Assembly: GCA_000231825.2 (NCBI GenBank)
Contig: JH720392.1
Location: forward strand, 23,236-45,837
Length of the DNA: 22,602 nt
Origin: Tetrahymena elliotti 4EA
Taxonomy: Eukaryota; Ciliophora; Oligohymenophorea; Hymenostomatida; Tetrahymenidae
Direction of reading: 5' to 3'
The translations under genes were made by a program, and so were the position numbers. Positions 19,783 through 22,602 of this stretch are shown here, in pieces (position 1 is the first letter of the stretch; every line of letters begins with the position of its first letter). The notes below the pieces were generated by a model, which was given only the letters and a program-made list of their open reading frames with translations, had not been told where the DNA came from and did no database searches.

Positions 19783-21051
19783 TCAGTATTTTTTTAACTT
19801 AGTAAAACACTTTTTGAATGCTAAAAATACATTAAAGATAAGATTGTCTCTATTTTATTGAAAAATGTAAAATATTAATAATTGTTAAAAATAATAGATC
19901 TTTTTGGGATACTCATGATGATTATTTGTATGAAAATTTAACAATCCCTTTAGAAATTTAATGGAAATCTCATTGAAAAATAAAAAAATAAATATAGTCA
20001 ACTTATTTAATTTATTGATTTGATATTTATTTTTAATATGAAAGCATCTTTGGAATTTATGTTTAATAAATAATGCTTACTGTAAGATAGAAGATGGTTT
20101 ACTGGAAGATAATATATCAGACTAATTTTTAAAGTTGTAAGAAGATTTTCTGAGAAAGCTACTCTTCTATTATCGATTTTATTGCTTTAATGCTTCTGAG
20201 TTTATGTCTAAGGATTTATTACTGATGTTGTTGTTATTAGATTGAGAGGAATTTAGAATACCTATTATTGTTTTGTTTTAATCAAATTTCATATTTGATT
20301 AGTTTAATATAGAATTTAAACGCTAATCGCTTTTAGATTTATTTAGAATCAATTTGTATTGTGCTAATTGATTGCTCTTTTATTGAAATTTTGGTATAGT
20401 TTAAGTGCTTTCAAAAGTAGATAAATCACTTCCTTCTGTAAAAATAGCTCCATTTAGCTAGTTTTGAGAAGTATTCATTCTTCTTGATTTGTTTTAGTTT
20501 GGAATTATATTGTCATCATCTGTAAGTGTTATTTACAGTTTTTCTTCATTTAAAGATATAAAATCATAAGTTTATTCCATTTTTAAATTGACTGAAGCTG
20601 CTTAAAATTATTTGCTATCTTATCTCTCCTTTTAGTAAATAGGATCTAGCTTCAAGTTTTAAGATTGAGATAATTTATGAAAACCATCCAATTTTTTTAT
20701 TCCAGCTGGATTGTCCGAATTTTTGAAATCAGTAAAGACTGAAAGCAGGGTATTGTCCTGCTTCTTACCTTAATCAAATTGCTGTATAATGCTAGGAGCT
20801 GGGGATATACATAGTAGCTTTTTAGAAATCTGCTTGACTTGAAATTTTTGATCACTATACTCTACAGAGGTGTTAAAATCATTAAAATAGTTTGGGGCAT
20901 TTTTAGACTTCTACTTCTTATTTTCGTTCAAATCAAGCAATTAATTTCCATTTTTATTAAAATTTTTAAGCATTTGCTTCTAATTTTCGTTTTGGTTGAC
21001 TTATTTAGTCTCCAAGCTACTTGGCTTGCATTTATTTTTGATTTCATTCAT
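19783..21051 (-). CDS. Disordered N/Q/S/K-rich protein, function unknown
   Basis: The frame opens with MNEIKNKCKPSSLETKQ at 21051 and stays open to TGA 19785-19783 (422 codons unspliced). A better model uses the perfect donor GTAAGC at 20080-20075 and the acceptor ...AAAATAG at 19850, removing 231 bp of AT-rich, hydrophobic-coding sequence. That gives exons 21051-20081 and 19849-19783, 345 residues ending in a short hydrophobic and basic helix-like tail (DNLIFNVFLAFKKCFTKLKKY). The body is low complexity with Asn, Ser, Lys and Gln, typical of intrinsically disordered ciliate proteins and of the long N-terminal leaders of some ciliate channels. No domain is recognised. It may be a complete small gene or the truncated N-terminus of a membrane protein. 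It reads the same way as the coiled-coil gene downstream. Confidence 0.65.
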
Positions 21052-22291
21052 TCCTATCTATGAAATACTTGCTTTTTTAAAATTTAGTTGAAGCTAGCTA
21101 ATCAAATCTACTAAATTTATTTATTATTTACTAATAATATAAGAAAGAAATCTTTAAAATAAACAATTGAAAAATTTTTTCAAACAACTAGTTTTAAAAT
21201 TAATTATTGATAAAAGCTATTCAATCTAAAGTTATGAGATTTCTATCATTTTATCAAATTCTACTTTTACATGTCTAAATAAGCTCTTTTATTTTGCATT
21301 AAATTTGAGTAAGGAGTAAGGCATACATTTTTAAATTCACCCTTTTCACTATTATTAGATCTAAACATGTATTAATTATAGAAACTATTATTATTTAATA
21401 GAAATCTTGATTGTTTTGTTTTTTATCCATTACAATTCAATTTTTTTCAAAGTAATTAAAAGTTAAATAATAAAAGGAATATTCATATCATGCTAATACT
21501 TCTTTTCATTTTAAAGACTCTCTTATCTTTTTTATTTGATCTATGTTATTTTTTCTAATTTTTTATAAAAATACATGAATTGAACTAAGGCAAGTCTATT
21601 TACAAAGAATATAGATAGAATAATTTTTAGAGCTAAAAATGAACATAAATAGGATTTTATGGGTCCCAACATTCTGAAACTGCTAGCAAAAAAAGAAAAT
21701 CTTACAATTTCACTTAGAATCAGAGTAAAAAATTAAGAAAAGGATAAGTAACTAAATATCTTCTTTCTTTAAAATAATTATAAGAATAAAGTAAATAATT
21801 AATTACCTTCAAAACTTATTTTAACAAAATTAATAATGAGAAAATTGTATCTAAAGTATGATGAATATTCTTCAAATCATAATAAAAAGCTTTCTAAAAT
21901 ATGAACTGATTGATTTACACTGAAAAAATTAACTGGTAGATGTATTATCTTTTACTAATTAATAAAACTTAATATTTTTATACTAATTATTAATATTTAA
22001 TTTAGTTGATTAAAGATTTTGATTTATTTTTATAAAATAAAAAATGTTTTGCTAAAAAATAAAATAAATTAATAAGATGTGCAATCTTTTAATTATTTAA
22101 TGTGTAAGTCTGATATTTCACTAAAAGTAAATTATTTCAACACTAGAATGTTAATTCAACTAATCTCTTTGTTTTTATCTCATTTTTTATTTACTGTTTT
22201 CATCCATATCAATCGGCCTTTTAAAAAATAAAAAATAAAGATTGAACAAAGAAATTCTTAAAAAAATGAGAATAACATAATATTTTGAATT
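21052..22291. other. AT-rich right-hand intergenic region
   Basis: Upstream side of the disordered-protein gene, so its promoter should lie in the first few hundred bases. Apart from the small plus-strand frame at 21584-21904, described separately, no exon or structured element is seen. Confidence 0.45.
21584..21904 (+). CDS. Possible gene fragment, about 106 codons
   Basis: Open frame from after TGA 21581 to TGA 21902-21904. Its first half reads like protein (FRAKNEHKQDFMGPNILKLL, then AKKENLTISLRIRVKNQEKD), with more GC in the GGGTCCC part than its surroundings. There is no ATG near the start of the frame, so if real it would be an internal or terminal exon, or the remains of a gene. A chance frame is equally possible because only TGA is a stop in this code. 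Confidence 0.2.
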
Positions 22292-22560
22292 AAATCTGAA
22301 AAACACAAATGGTAAAATAAATATCAAATAAGCCAACCAAAATTATTCAGTTTTTAGTTGCTCTTAAATTTAAGTCTTTATTATTTATTTATTCAAAACA
22401 CTATTTTTACTCAATTTGAAAAATCAAAATTAAGAGATCCGAGCACTTTACTAAGCTAGATACTAATCCTTATGCACCAATTTCACATATATTATTATTA
22501 CTTTTAAAAAATTATAAAAATAAAGAAATATTAAAAAGAAAGAGAAAAACAATAAAATTT
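22292..22560. repeat. Right copy of the dispersed direct repeat
   Basis: Matches 1-300 in the same orientation through a series of landmark blocks, ending in AAAGAAATATTAAAAAGAAAGAGAAAAACA. Similarity fades after about 22560, so the transposase relic that follows the left copy is not visible before the window ends. Confidence 0.55.
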
Positions 22561-22602
22561 TAATTAAATCCAAACATAACAAATAAGCATTAATGAATAA
22601 AT

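Overview
This is a very AT-rich segment (short GC-rich islands fall mainly in exons) from a ciliate that reads TAA and TAG as glutamine and uses TGA as its only stop. Every convincing reading frame here is broken by many TAA/TAG codons in standard code and becomes long and protein-like when they are read as Gln. GT...AG introns of about 45-630 bp, Q/N/K-rich proteins and tetranucleotide repeats between genes point to Tetrahymena or a close oligohymenophorean relative. It is most likely macronuclear sequence, although a decayed PiggyBac transposase and an A6G5 tract at the left end leave open some micronuclear-type DNA.

Layout, left to right. 1-300 is a diverged repeat that recurs in the same orientation at the right end (22292-22560). 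About 300-1240 (+) is a broken PiggyBac-type transposase. 2303-4789 (+) is a seven-exon leucine-rich-repeat gene with roughly one exon per repeat. About 5166-6325 (-) holds decayed or unresolved coding sequence. 6499-10916 (+) is a nine-exon gene for a helical/ARM-like protein with a central LamG (concanavalin A-like) domain; two local duplications affect its promoter/intron 1 and one exon end. 11173-12363 (-) is a single-exon gene for a secreted-type, single-pass membrane protein. 12862-19618 (-) is a 15-exon gene for a coiled-coil protein of about 1,464 residues with an N-terminal segment like the axonemal dynein light chain p28 family and C-terminal EF-hands. 19783-21051 (-) is a gene for a disordered N/Q/S-rich protein. 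The rest is AT-rich intergenic DNA.

Functionally, the p28-like/EF-hand gene is the clearest case and suggests a ciliary, calcium-linked structural protein. The LamG gene has the ARM-LamG-ARM order found in the N-terminal half of BEACH-domain proteins, but no BEACH or WD40 part is seen. The genes face both ways and do not form operons; each needs its own promoter. All splice junctions were inferred by eye from GT/AG sites, phase agreement and composition, so individual junctions may be wrong even where the gene is certain.
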